From: Faecalibacterium sp. HTF-F | Lineage (GTDB): Bacteria; Bacillota; Clostridia; Oscillospirales; Ruminococcaceae | DNA: 64,000 nt | NCBI RefSeq assembly: GCF_023347535.1 | Contig: NZ_CP094473.1 | Location: 434,001-498,000, forward strand | Reading direction: 5' to 3' | Part shown: positions 30,685 to 38,217 of the stretch, piece by piece | Layout: the number at the start of each line of letters is the position of its first letter | How positions within the stretch are numbered: the first letter of the stretch is position 1 | The notes under the pieces: generated by a model | Seen by the model: only the letters and a program-made list of their open reading frames with translations | The model's database searches: none | Told to the model about the DNA's origin: nothing | Program-made: the position numbers and the translations under genes

Positions 30685-31330
30685 AACTATCCACCTCATC
30701 AAAGAGGGATTTCAGGCGGCTGAGATCCGCCTGCGCGCCATAGCCTTCCAGCGCAAAGTTTTTCAGGCTGACACGGCCGCTGCCGCGGGAACCATGGCCG
30801 CCCAGATAATCCATCTGCAGCAGCTTCATGCCTTTGGCCAGAAGAGAAAGATCTTCCTCGACCTGTGCCGGGTCGGTCACATCGTAAATGATGCTGACAC
30901 CGAACTTTGCACCGGCGATCACACGTTCGATCTGGCGGGGATTGGCCACAGAGTTGGCACGGGAAATTGCGTTTTCGGTCTTGACCTCGGTCACACCCAC
31001 ATTGGAAAGCTCTTTTACATTGGACAAAAAGGCATCCGCAAACTGCAGGCGGGAACGGCGCACCGGCTCCGAGGAACCGAACAGACGCAGAATGCGCTCG
31101 TCGTCCTTGTCGAAAGCAGGCATGTGTTCGATATCCTGACAGGTGCTGCGGGCCAGCAGGGTGCGCAGTTTGCCTTTCAGACTGCTGCCGGGTACGATGG
31201 GATAACCGGTATAGGGGTCACGCACCACCGGGCTGTCCACAGCACCAATGGCAGAAAAGGCAGAGGAACCGCCGATGTGCATACCGGTGCGCACTTCCAG
31301 ATCGCACCGGATCAGAATTTTTCCATACAT
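30665..31330 (-). CDS. csm3: Type III-A backbone RNase Csm3
   Basis: A 221-residue Cas7-family backbone subunit present in several copies per complex, which cuts the target RNA every six bases. The catalytic aspartate is D32 in AIGAVDSPVV (the D33 equivalent of streptococcal Csm3). The glycine-rich loop PIVPGSSLKGKLRTLLAR follows. The start at 31330 lies four bases after the csm2 stop. Confidence 0.95.
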   Translation of the reverse strand: MYGKILIRCDLEVRTGMHIGGSSAFSAIGAVDSPVVRDPYTGYPIVPGSSLKGKLRTLLARSTCQDIEHMPAFDKDDERILRLFGSSEPVRRSRLQFADAFLSNVKELSNVGVTEVKTENAISRANSVANPRQIERVIAGAKFGVSIIYDVTDPAQVEEDLSLLAKGMKLLQMDYLGGHGSRGSGRVSLKNFALEGYGAQADLSRLKSLFDEVDSYELFSV

Positions 31331-31334
31331 ATGA

Positions 31335-31877
31335 TTACCCCTCCTTGCCGCTAAAGTAGCAGTGGAAAGCGACCAGCGCTTCCATGTAGTGTGCAAAGCG
31401 GATCAGGTCCGCACGGTCATCGGAAATGCCTTTGAGGTATTCCAGCAGGTTTGTCTGCTTTACAAAGGTCTTTACAGTATCATCACGATTGTCACGTCCA
31501 CACTCGTAAGCCACCCGGACCCGCATCAGGTTGAGCTTGACCACACTTTCGGGTCGCAGTTTCTCCTCGGTGCGGATGTTTTCCTCGTTATAGATATCTG
31601 TCACAAGGCTCAGCAGGTTGCGAATCTTGCTAGTGGTCACTTTTTTGGGCTGGCTCATGAGGCTGCGCATAATACGCTCGGCTTCGTCTACATAATCTTC
31701 CGGCACCTTTTTCGGCGTGATCTCCGGCGGCAGCTCTTTCTGCTGCCCATAGCTGCTACGGCTGTTATAGCTGCCGGAACTGCTGCGGTTTCCGTTGTAG
31801 CTGTTGCTATATCCGCTCCGGTTGTTGTTATAGCCACCGCCGCCATAGCTGCGGCCATTATCATTCAATCCTGCCAT
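31335..31877 (-). CDS. csm2: Type III-A small subunit Csm2 with low-complexity N-terminal extension
   Basis: 180 residues from ATG 31877. The C-terminal ~125 residues are an all-helical Csm2 domain (VTTSKIRNLLSLVTDIYNEE; LIRFAHYMEALVAFHCYF). The first ~50 residues are a Gly/Asn/Ser/Tyr/Arg-rich tract (blocks such as YGGGGYNNNRSGYSNS), unusual for this family, whose members normally start at the helical domain. It overlaps cas10 by 17 bases. The extension is likely disordered. Confidence 0.88.
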   Translation of the reverse strand: MAGLNDNGRSYGGGGYNNNRSGYSNSYNGNRSSSGSYNSRSSYGQQKELPPEITPKKVPEDYVDEAERIMRSLMSQPKKVTTSKIRNLLSLVTDIYNEENIRTEEKLRPESVVKLNLMRVRVAYECGRDNRDDTVKTFVKQTNLLEYLKGISDDRADLIRFAHYMEALVAFHCYFSGKEG

Positions 31878-34245
31878 CTGTGTCGCCACCCTTTCTGTTC
31901 TGATAGACATAAATATAAATTGCGGTGATGAGCTGGTGACGCTGTACGGCATCCAATGCCCAATCCATCATGCTGTGAGAGAATTGCTCGTAAAGTTTAT
32001 AACCTGGTGCATTCTTTTTGGGGGAAAGCCGCGCCAGCAGGTAAGCGTACCGTGCAAGGTTGATGCGGTCGTTTTCTGCTTCCCGCAGCAGTGCCAGAAG
32101 ATTGTAGAGCATGGCGTTTCCATGCTCAGCGTTATCCTTGCCGAAGAAGCTTTGCAGGCAGCCGACCTTTTCGGTCAGGACCTTTGTACGGAATACATCC
32201 CACGCATAGATATGTCCCTGCTCCGGCTGCACCAGCAGATTGCCCTTTGCATCCCGGACTGCTTTGCGCTCCGGCGTAAACAGTGCCACTGCATTTTTGC
32301 CGGGCAGATGCTTGGCCGATTCTTCCAGCGCGGCAGTTTCCTCGGCGGAAAGCCGGATGGGGTAATGGTCATCAAAGATGCCGATGCCTGCGCTGAGGGT
32401 CAGTGCTCCGCAGGAAAATGCGGTGAAATTACGCTGGATGCGCTGTGCTGCTTCCAGAACATCGTTCCATGCGCCCACAAGGAATACATCATCGCCGCCG
32501 GCATAGACGATGCTTACATGCAAGCCCTCTAGAATGCCGTTGATGTAGCACTTGAAAAACAGCGACATCTGCCGGGAGAACGCCGAGGCGCGGGACAGGG
32601 TAACATAGTGCATCCGTTTGACAGGGTCTTTCTCGTTTTCCTGTTCAAAACCGGAGATGAAGGCATGGCCGAGGTTGTCCACATCCATACGGCAGACCGC
32701 AATGCGGCGCACGCCCTCGGACTGCCCTGCCAGTTCTTCCATGCTGTTGCTGGCGGCGTAATCGCCCACATACAGGTTGGTGCTGTAAGTAAGGCCGGTG
32801 AACGGTGCATTTTTGGTATATACACGCGCGACAGGCTCGCCGGAAGCCAGCCGTTTGCGGGCAGAGAACTGATCCGTCAGGGACAGATATTCGCTGCCGC
32901 CGTCCAGTGCAGGCAGCGTACAGTCATCGGCAGCCGAGGGCTGACGGCTTACCACCAGAACGCGCTTGTTCTGGATCTTAATGGAAAGATCTACGAACAG
33001 TTTGCACCAAGGGCAGAGATCATCCTTCAGGTTGGCACTGGTGCCGCACACCTTGCATTCCCGGCCATCCGGGTAAGCGGCGGTGCTGTTCAGCAGCCGC
33101 AGATCCTCTGCGGTATAGCGGTGGAATTTGTGCTGTTCCAGCAGCCGGTTCACCCGGCGGAACAGCTCTTTGTAGGGGCTTTTTTCAGCCGGGGTATTGG
33201 TCAGGTCGTTGCCGGAGCAGGGTGTCCATGCGTTGGCCAGAAACAGCTGGGTGCCGAACTGCTGCTGCAGCCAGCGGTTGAACTGCCGGTTCCACCGGGT
33301 CAGGGTATCGGCCACAGCGGCAGTGTTGGGCAGCAGCACATAGCAGTGTCCGCCGCCGCTGTAGATCAGGTTGGCGCGGGACACGCCGCACCCGGCCAGA
33401 AGCTCGTCCAGATAGTGCTCCATGAGCAGCTCCAGAAAGAACGACCGGCTGCGCAGGGAGCGCAGGGCGTTTTCGGTATGGACGGTATAAAGAAACTTCT
33501 GGATGCGGGAAAAATCAGCGGTATAGAGCAGAAAAGCGTCCTTCTGGCAAAAATCCTTCTCCTGCTCAAAAAGTGCCTTGCGCAGGTCGGTGATGTTGTT
33601 TGCCTGCACATATTCGCTGATGCACGCCGCAATGGCTGCGGTGGTCTTGGCGTGGTCAAACAGAGAGACATCCGGGCTTTCGCCGGTAAAGGTGCTGGAC
33701 GGAAAACAGCTGAACTGCGTTTCCAGCAGACCCAGCAGCGAGTTGATCCACTCCGGCTGCGGCTGCAGATCCGGCAGACACTCGCTCAGCTTGCGCACGG
33801 CATCTGCATAAACGGAAGCGGAAAGCGGCTGCTGCGGCCGTGGCAGCTTCAGGCTGCCGTCCTGCGGCTGCGCAGGCATCATCCAACCGGGGTGGGAACC
33901 GTTCAGGTGGGTGAACACCGAGTCCAGCGGAAGATCCCGCCGGAAGGAACTGCTTTCGCCTTCGACCTCCCGGCGGTCTGCGGCGGCAGAAAGATCATCT
34001 GCCAGATAAACGATATAGGCCGGGGAATCGGCTGGCAGCGCCTTTGCTGCACCGCGCAGCGCGGCGGCGTGGTGGTAGCGCACACAGTCCAGCGCCGGGG
34101 CCCAGTCTGCGCCGGACAAAACGCCGTGCAAAAATTGGTAGCCCTGTTCACTGTGGCTGCCGCGCTGCCCACCGGCACGGTACACCGCTTTGCCGGTGTC
34201 GTGCAGCAGCCCGCCATAGGTGGACTGCAGGGTGAGAACGTTCAA
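31861..34245 (-). CDS. cas10: Type III-A large subunit Cas10/Csm1
   Basis: A 794-residue protein starting at TTG 34245, which lies seven bases after AAAGGAG. It has an N-terminal HD nuclease motif (H15-D16 in GGLLHDTGK), a zinc site C-x2-C ... C-x2-C near residues 397-414 and a Palm/cyclase motif GGDD at 583-586. The intact GGDD predicts synthesis of cyclic oligoadenylate when target RNA is bound, and intact HD predicts ssDNA cleavage. It is the first gene of the minus-strand operon. Confidence 0.95.
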   Translation of the reverse strand: MNVLTLQSTYGGLLHDTGKAVYRAGGQRGSHSEQGYQFLHGVLSGADWAPALDCVRYHHAAALRGAAKALPADSPAYIVYLADDLSAAADRREVEGESSSFRRDLPLDSVFTHLNGSHPGWMMPAQPQDGSLKLPRPQQPLSASVYADAVRKLSECLPDLQPQPEWINSLLGLLETQFSCFPSSTFTGESPDVSLFDHAKTTAAIAACISEYVQANNITDLRKALFEQEKDFCQKDAFLLYTADFSRIQKFLYTVHTENALRSLRSRSFFLELLMEHYLDELLAGCGVSRANLIYSGGGHCYVLLPNTAAVADTLTRWNRQFNRWLQQQFGTQLFLANAWTPCSGNDLTNTPAEKSPYKELFRRVNRLLEQHKFHRYTAEDLRLLNSTAAYPDGRECKVCGTSANLKDDLCPWCKLFVDLSIKIQNKRVLVVSRQPSAADDCTLPALDGGSEYLSLTDQFSARKRLASGEPVARVYTKNAPFTGLTYSTNLYVGDYAASNSMEELAGQSEGVRRIAVCRMDVDNLGHAFISGFEQENEKDPVKRMHYVTLSRASAFSRQMSLFFKCYINGILEGLHVSIVYAGGDDVFLVGAWNDVLEAAQRIQRNFTAFSCGALTLSAGIGIFDDHYPIRLSAEETAALEESAKHLPGKNAVALFTPERKAVRDAKGNLLVQPEQGHIYAWDVFRTKVLTEKVGCLQSFFGKDNAEHGNAMLYNLLALLREAENDRINLARYAYLLARLSPKKNAPGYKLYEQFSHSMMDWALDAVQRHQLITAIYIYVYQNRKGGDTDGRIE

Positions 34246-34336
34246 AATACCATCTCCTTTACGGATTGTGGAAGAATTGCACAATAAACGGAAAGCGTAT
34301 TTGTTAATTTTGTAAGAGATGCTTGGAATTGGCTTT

Positions 34337-34364
34337 ATTATAACATATTTTGTTGCTATGTAAA
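34337..34364 (-). promoter_or_regulatory. Promoter of the csm operon
   Basis: Minus strand: TTTACA (34359-34364), a 16-nt spacer and TATAAT (34337-34342), about 90 bases before cas10. Confidence 0.65.
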
Positions 34365-34454
34365 AGCCGCGGCAGAGAAAATATCACAGCAGCTGCAATC
34401 GTTCCGTTCATAGAGGGACAGCCCACGGAAAACAAGAAGTTAAGGTTTGCAAAA

Positions 34455-34489
34455 GAAAAACTCCGCATCGTTTGGTGCGGAGTTTTTTG
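34455..34489. terminator. Terminator fused to the end repeat of array 1
   Basis: Stem ACTCCGCA / TGCGGAGT with A/T runs on both sides. Read on the minus strand it ends transcripts of the array. On the plus strand its T-run merges into the first, degenerate CRISPR repeat. Confidence 0.8.
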
Positions 34490-35649
34490 TCCCCTTACGG
34501 GGATGGTACTAGGTGGGAAGAAAGCCAAAAGCCCGGTAGCAGGTTTTCGCCCCCTTACGGGGATGGTACGCGTCCAATGCCGATCTACAGCGTGCCGGGC
34601 ATGTTTTCGCCCCCTTACGGGGATTGCATCCGAATGACAACGCCTAAATATCCAGTTATGGAGCTTTCGCCCCCTTACGGGGATGGTACAGCTGCAGAGA
34701 TCAACGCTGAGTATCAGGCTTCGTTTTCGCCCCCTTACGGGGATGGTACTAGACTGTTTAATCCTCACTCATTAGTGGTTAAGTTTTCGCCCCCTTACGG
34801 GGATGGTACAAAGAGAGGAACTGAGAATGAAATTCGCAACTAGTTTTCGCCCCCTTACGGGGATGGTACTGAAGGTTGCCGCAAGAACCTGGAAAAGGCT
34901 CAGTTTTCGCCCCCTTACGGGGATGGTACGCGGTATCCCGTGGACGCAAAAAAGGTACTCGAGTTTTCGCCCCCTTACGGGGATGGTACGTCTATGCGAG
35001 AGTTGGTGGCCCGCACTGGTCTGCTTTCGCCCCCTTACGGGGATGGTACCACGCTGTATGAGTTCAGCGAGAAGTGCAAGAAGTTTTCGCCCCCTTACGG
35101 GGATGGTACCGCAACACCTTCGCATCCAACATGAAGAATTTCGTTTTCGCCCCCTTACGGGGATGGTACGAAAGGAATCGTTATGTTTAACTTCACTAAG
35201 AAGTTTTCGCCCCCTTACGGGGATGGTACAAAAACGGATTCAGATACTACAATGTAGACTGGGTTTTCGCCCCCTTACGGGGATGGTACGCGGGTTAGTC
35301 AAGCGGCTAAGACGCTGGGTTTGTTTTCGCCCCCTTACGGGGATGGTACAAGGCAATTAGTAAGACCACACCGAATGCACAAGTTTTCGCCCCCTTACGG
35401 GGATGGTACTATTATATGGTGAAGTACTATGACTATGCGGAAGTTTTCGCCCCCTTACGGGGATGGTACTTCTACAGTTTTCATGATGCAATCACGAACG
35501 GCGTTTTCGCCCCCTTACGGGGATGGTACTGCATGACGATGCGGACTTCTACCTCAAAGATAGTTTTCGCCCCCTTACGGGGATGGTACTACTTTACTAT
35601 GGCTAAAACTTTGTATGAGTTCGTTTTCGCCCCCTTACGGGGATGGTAC
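34483..35649 (-). CRISPR. CRISPR array 1: 20 repeats, 19 spacers
   Basis: The repeat is 27 bp; the plus strand begins GTTTTCGCCCCC and ends TTACGGGGATGGTAC, with a CCCC/GGGG hairpin. All 19 spacers are exactly 33 bp, so the period is a constant 60 bp. The first repeat (34483) and the third (34603, 3' end GGATTGCATC) are degenerate. Orientation is inferred as minus: a terminator abuts the left end, that end carries the degenerate repeats, and the minus-strand repeat ends in GCGAAAAC, resembling a type III 5' tag. Several spurious ORFs with FRPLTGMV or SPPYGDGT repeats cross it. Confidence 0.97.
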
Positions 35650-35798
35650 ACTAAATATATCACAGAAGATCGTAAAATGGAAGAGCTGAATGCCTGAAAA
35701 CTATTCACTTTATTGGAATAAAGTGAAACCGCGCGAAAAGGACAACGATAAATCCTGAATCATTATTGTGCCGTGGAGGATAGAAAGAAAACCCTCTT
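35650..35798 (-). promoter_or_regulatory. Probable leader of array 1 with perfect palindrome
   Basis: An AT-rich stretch next to the last repeat. It contains TTCACTTTATT (35704-35714) and its perfect inverted copy AATAAAGTGAA (35717-35727), separated by GG. It may be a regulator site, a terminator-like hairpin or a leader element. No second copy was seen in the window. Confidence 0.55.
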
Positions 35799-36167
35799 TC
35801 AGGGCGAGCCATAGCGGCGGAAGCCTGCAAAGGCGAAGATGCTGCGCTTCAGGGTGCTGCCGTCCGGGTAGGTGGTCTCCTGACTCTTGCGGCGGGAGCA
35901 GGCGGCCAGCGTGGGGATGCCCGCGGCTTCCAGACGCTGGACTACCCGGTACACAAAGGTGCACTCGCCCTGACAGAGCACGGCGTCCGGGTCAAGGTGC
36001 AGGATGTGGTCGGCGTATACCGTGGCAAGGGAGTCCAGTGCGGCCTCGTCGGCGGCGGGGTCGATGGCGGGAAACGCAAGATCGACCACCGTGCCGTAGC
36101 GCTGCGCCGCCGCCTGCTGCTCGGCGCTCCACAGGGCGTAGGGGTGGTTGGAAAAGTTGATGAACAT
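35799..36167 (-). CDS. Csx20-like CRISPR-associated protein, putative ring nuclease
   Basis: A 122-residue soluble protein from ATG 36167 with a very good GGAGGT site. It begins MFINFSNHPYALWS and has DAVLCQGECTFVYRVV, then GIPTLAACSRRKSQE and a C-terminal FAFAGFRRY. This order matches my memory of Csx20-type proteins (a nucleotide-fold N-terminus, then a glycine/aromatic-rich GD/GE-x-x-x-x-Y segment and an FR-x-Y end). Csx20 has been reported to degrade cyclic oligoadenylate. The assignment is from pattern and from context beside cas10, not from a search. Confidence 0.55.
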   Translation of the reverse strand: MFINFSNHPYALWSAEQQAAAQRYGTVVDLAFPAIDPAADEAALDSLATVYADHILHLDPDAVLCQGECTFVYRVVQRLEAAGIPTLAACSRRKSQETTYPDGSTLKRSIFAFAGFRRYGSP

Positions 36168-36189
36168 AGCGTGTACCTCCTGGTTCTTT

Positions 36190-36226
36190 ATAAAAGACTC
36201 CCGTCCGCACAAAACGGACGGGAGTG
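36190..36226 (-). terminator. Terminator of the glycine-zipper gene
   Basis: Stem ACTCCCGTCCG / CGGACGGGAGT. On the minus strand it is followed by CTTTTATAAAG. Confidence 0.75.
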
Positions 36227-36238
36227 CTGGCGCGGGGC

Positions 36239-36442
36239 TCACCGCTCGTCGATGCGGTGGCCAACGTTGTTGCCGGCCAGAGCGCCGGTAACGCCGCCAA
36301 CGATGGCGCAGGGGATGGTGCCGGCAATGGCACCGACAGGGCCGCCCACGGCGATGCCGATGGAGGCACCCTTCACGGCGCCTGCGACGGCACCGGCTGC
36401 GGCACAGCCCAGAGTAGAGATCAGCTCAAACATGTTTTTCAC
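36239..36442 (-). CDS. Glycine-zipper small membrane protein
   Basis: 67 residues: MKNMFELISTLG, then two Ala/Gly/Val-rich hydrophobic segments with GxxxG spacing (residues ~12-60), then a charged end (NNVGHRIDER). The ribosome site AAAGGAGGTG is strong. Such proteins insert in membranes and oligomerise. It could be a bacteriocin-like peptide, a structural membrane protein or a defence-linked pore. No double-glycine leader is evident, and its neighbours are CRISPR genes. Confidence 0.7.
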   Translation of the reverse strand: MKNMFELISTLGCAAAGAVAGAVKGASIGIAVGGPVGAIAGTIPCAIVGGVTGALAGNNVGHRIDER

Positions 36443-36587
36443 CTCCTTTCACCTACCAGAAGCCCATGGCAGGGGCGCAGTTAAGGCGTAAAAAAATAAA
36501 TCTGCATAAATTTTTTAAGCCATTGTAGCAGCGGTCTTTTTATGATATGATGCAGATAATGGATCTTATAAAAAGGAGTGTTGCCCT

Positions 36588-37196
36588 GTGCTGAAGACTT
36601 ATATCACCACCGTGCCTTTGCAGGGAAAGCTGGACCCTATGCTGTACCAGCGGGAGCGGGCAGAGGCCCCCACGGCTACCTGTTTTCCCATCGTGCAGGT
36701 GATGCGGGATACCCTTGAACCCGGGGACACGGTGCAGCTGCTGGCCATCCGGCAGGAAAATGCCGATACCGCCCGCAATTATCAGCGCCTGCTGGAAGAG
36801 CTGGCACAGCTGGGCATTGCGGAACATCAGGTGCGGCAGATCGACCTGCCGGAGGATCAGTGTCCGGAAACACTGATCGGCCTGTGCCGGGATCTGGTGG
36901 ATGCCCTGCCGCAGGTCACCCGGGTGTATGCCTGCATCACTTACGGATCCAAGAGCATCCCGGTGGTCACGCTGACGGCATTGACCTGCGCTGAAGCTAC
37001 CCATACGGAGCTGGAAGTAGGCGGTGTGTATTATGGCGAGGTCAAGCGGGAAAACGGGCAGGTGCTCAGCGCGCGGCTTTACGATATGGCGGCACTGTAT
37101 CAGCTTTCCGGGCTGGTAGGTACCATGCGCGACAGCAGGACCGCCGAACAAGTGTTCCATCAGCTGATCTGGATGAACGAGCACCGGGAGGACTGA
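36588..37196 (+). CDS. Stand-alone CARF-like protein (putative cyclic-oligoadenylate sensor)
   Basis: A 202-residue protein starting at GTG 36588, nine bases after AAAAGGAG. It has an alternating beta/alpha pattern (GDTVQLLAIRQ, then a helix, then EHQVRQIDLP). The conserved CARF-type strand-turn VYACITYGSKSI lies at residues 113-124, where family members carry a D/N-x-T/S-x-G-x-K/R. No effector domain follows. It is the first gene of a three-gene operon with a sigma-like gene (6-base gap) and a CARF-HEPN gene. It could act as a signal sensor or as an anti-sigma factor. Confidence 0.6.
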   Translation: MLKTYITTVPLQGKLDPMLYQRERAEAPTATCFPIVQVMRDTLEPGDTVQLLAIRQENADTARNYQRLLEELAQLGIAEHQVRQIDLPEDQCPETLIGLCRDLVDALPQVTRVYACITYGSKSIPVVTLTALTCAEATHTELEVGGVYYGEVKRENGQVLSARLYDMAALYQLSGLVGTMRDSRTAEQVFHQLIWMNEHRED

Positions 37197-37202
37197 GCAG
37201 CG

Positions 37203-38216
37203 ATGAATGATGTGAAAACATGGGCGGACATTGATGCTTCGCCGCTGCTGCAGCTGCCGCCGGAACAGCGCAAAAAGCTGCACGATGCCAATGATGAACG
37301 GTTCCGCACGTTCTGGGCGGAATGCTTTCTGACCGCACAGACTCCCGGAAGGGGAGAGGATGCATGGAACAGCGTGGATTTCTGCAAGGCGTTTCTGGAT
37401 GCGTTTGATCTTTGGGAACCGAAACCCGGGCAGACCTTCAGTATGTATCTGCGCACCGCTGTCCGTCATGCACAGGCACACGACCAGCAGCAGGAAGAAA
37501 TGGCTGTGACGGGGTTCGGACGCGAGACGAACCGAAAAATCAAAAAAGCGCTGGAGTACATGGAAAAGAACGGAATTACAGAGAGTGTGCTCTGCCGTGA
37601 CCCGGAAAAGGAACAGGTGATCGCCGATATTGTTGGGGTGGGTGTAAAGACCCTGCGGGAAGCACTGCGCAGTAAGCAGTCGGTGCTCAGTCTGGACGAC
37701 ACTGGCGGAGAGGATTCGGCGCTGGGTGACCGGGTGGTTTCCCAAGAAAAAAGCGTGGAAGAAAAGGTGGAGCAGAGCAGTGAAATGCTGGCATGGCTGC
37801 ACCGCGGCATAGGGCTGATGAACCTGCAGCAGAAGGAAAAATACGGCAAGACAGCTGGCCCGTTGTGGAGCAGCGTGCTGATGGGCTTTCTGCGCAACAA
37901 TGACGCGCTGCCTCCGGCAGAGGATGCACCCGCGCGGCTGGCAAACTGCGATGATCTGCGTCCGCTGGAACAGGACAACTGCCTGTGGGATATCCTGCTG
38001 CTGCACCGGTATGTGGAATTTACCGTTCAGCCGCCCTATGCGCCCGAAGCGCTGGAATGCGCCGCGCTCCACGCCCTGCTGGACCCGGAGCGCAACCCGG
38101 CGCAGGATAAGACCGTGGCAGAGTTTCTCGGTGTGAGCCGGGCGGCGGTGTCGCAGCGGCGCAAAACATGGCAGCAAAAACTGGTGCAGATGAAAACGGA
38201 ACAGGAGGATGGATAA
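37203..38216 (+). CDS. Sigma-70-like protein encoded in the CRISPR accessory operon
   Basis: A 337-residue protein. Residues 64-95 (FLDAFDLWEPKPGQTFSMYL and on) resemble sigma region 2, where FD-x-x-KG-x-x-F-x-T-Y is typical. Residues 108-160 resemble region 3. VLSLDD at 161-166 followed by ALGDRV matches the linker seen before region 4, and 303-326 (KTVAEFLGVSRAAVSQRRK) is a region-4 helix-turn-helix. A divergent ~120-residue insert lies between. The gene overlaps none of its neighbours (6 and 1 base gaps). It is predicted to redirect RNA polymerase under CARF control. Confidence 0.65.
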   Translation: MNDVKTWADIDASPLLQLPPEQRKKLHDANDERFRTFWAECFLTAQTPGRGEDAWNSVDFCKAFLDAFDLWEPKPGQTFSMYLRTAVRHAQAHDQQQEEMAVTGFGRETNRKIKKALEYMEKNGITESVLCRDPEKEQVIADIVGVGVKTLREALRSKQSVLSLDDTGGEDSALGDRVVSQEKSVEEKVEQSSEMLAWLHRGIGLMNLQQKEKYGKTAGPLWSSVLMGFLRNNDALPPAEDAPARLANCDDLRPLEQDNCLWDILLLHRYVEFTVQPPYAPEALECAALHALLDPERNPAQDKTVAEFLGVSRAAVSQRRKTWQQKLVQMKTEQEDG

Positions 38217-38217
38217 G

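Noticed and set aside
34285-34482. Leader of array 1 on the cas10 side
   Set aside because: A terminator directly before the first repeat would stop plus-strand transcription, and the degenerate repeats lie at this end, so the leader is more likely on the other side.
34350-35697. Several ORFs on both strands across 34.3-35.7 kb with FRPLTGMV, SPPYGDGT or TIPVRGRK repeats
   Set aside because: They are read-through of CRISPR array 1: the 60-bp period keeps every frame open. They are not proteins.
36540-38177. A 545-codon minus-strand frame over the CARF and sigma-like genes
   Set aside because: No ribosome site or family features. The plus-strand operon is tightly packed with good starts.
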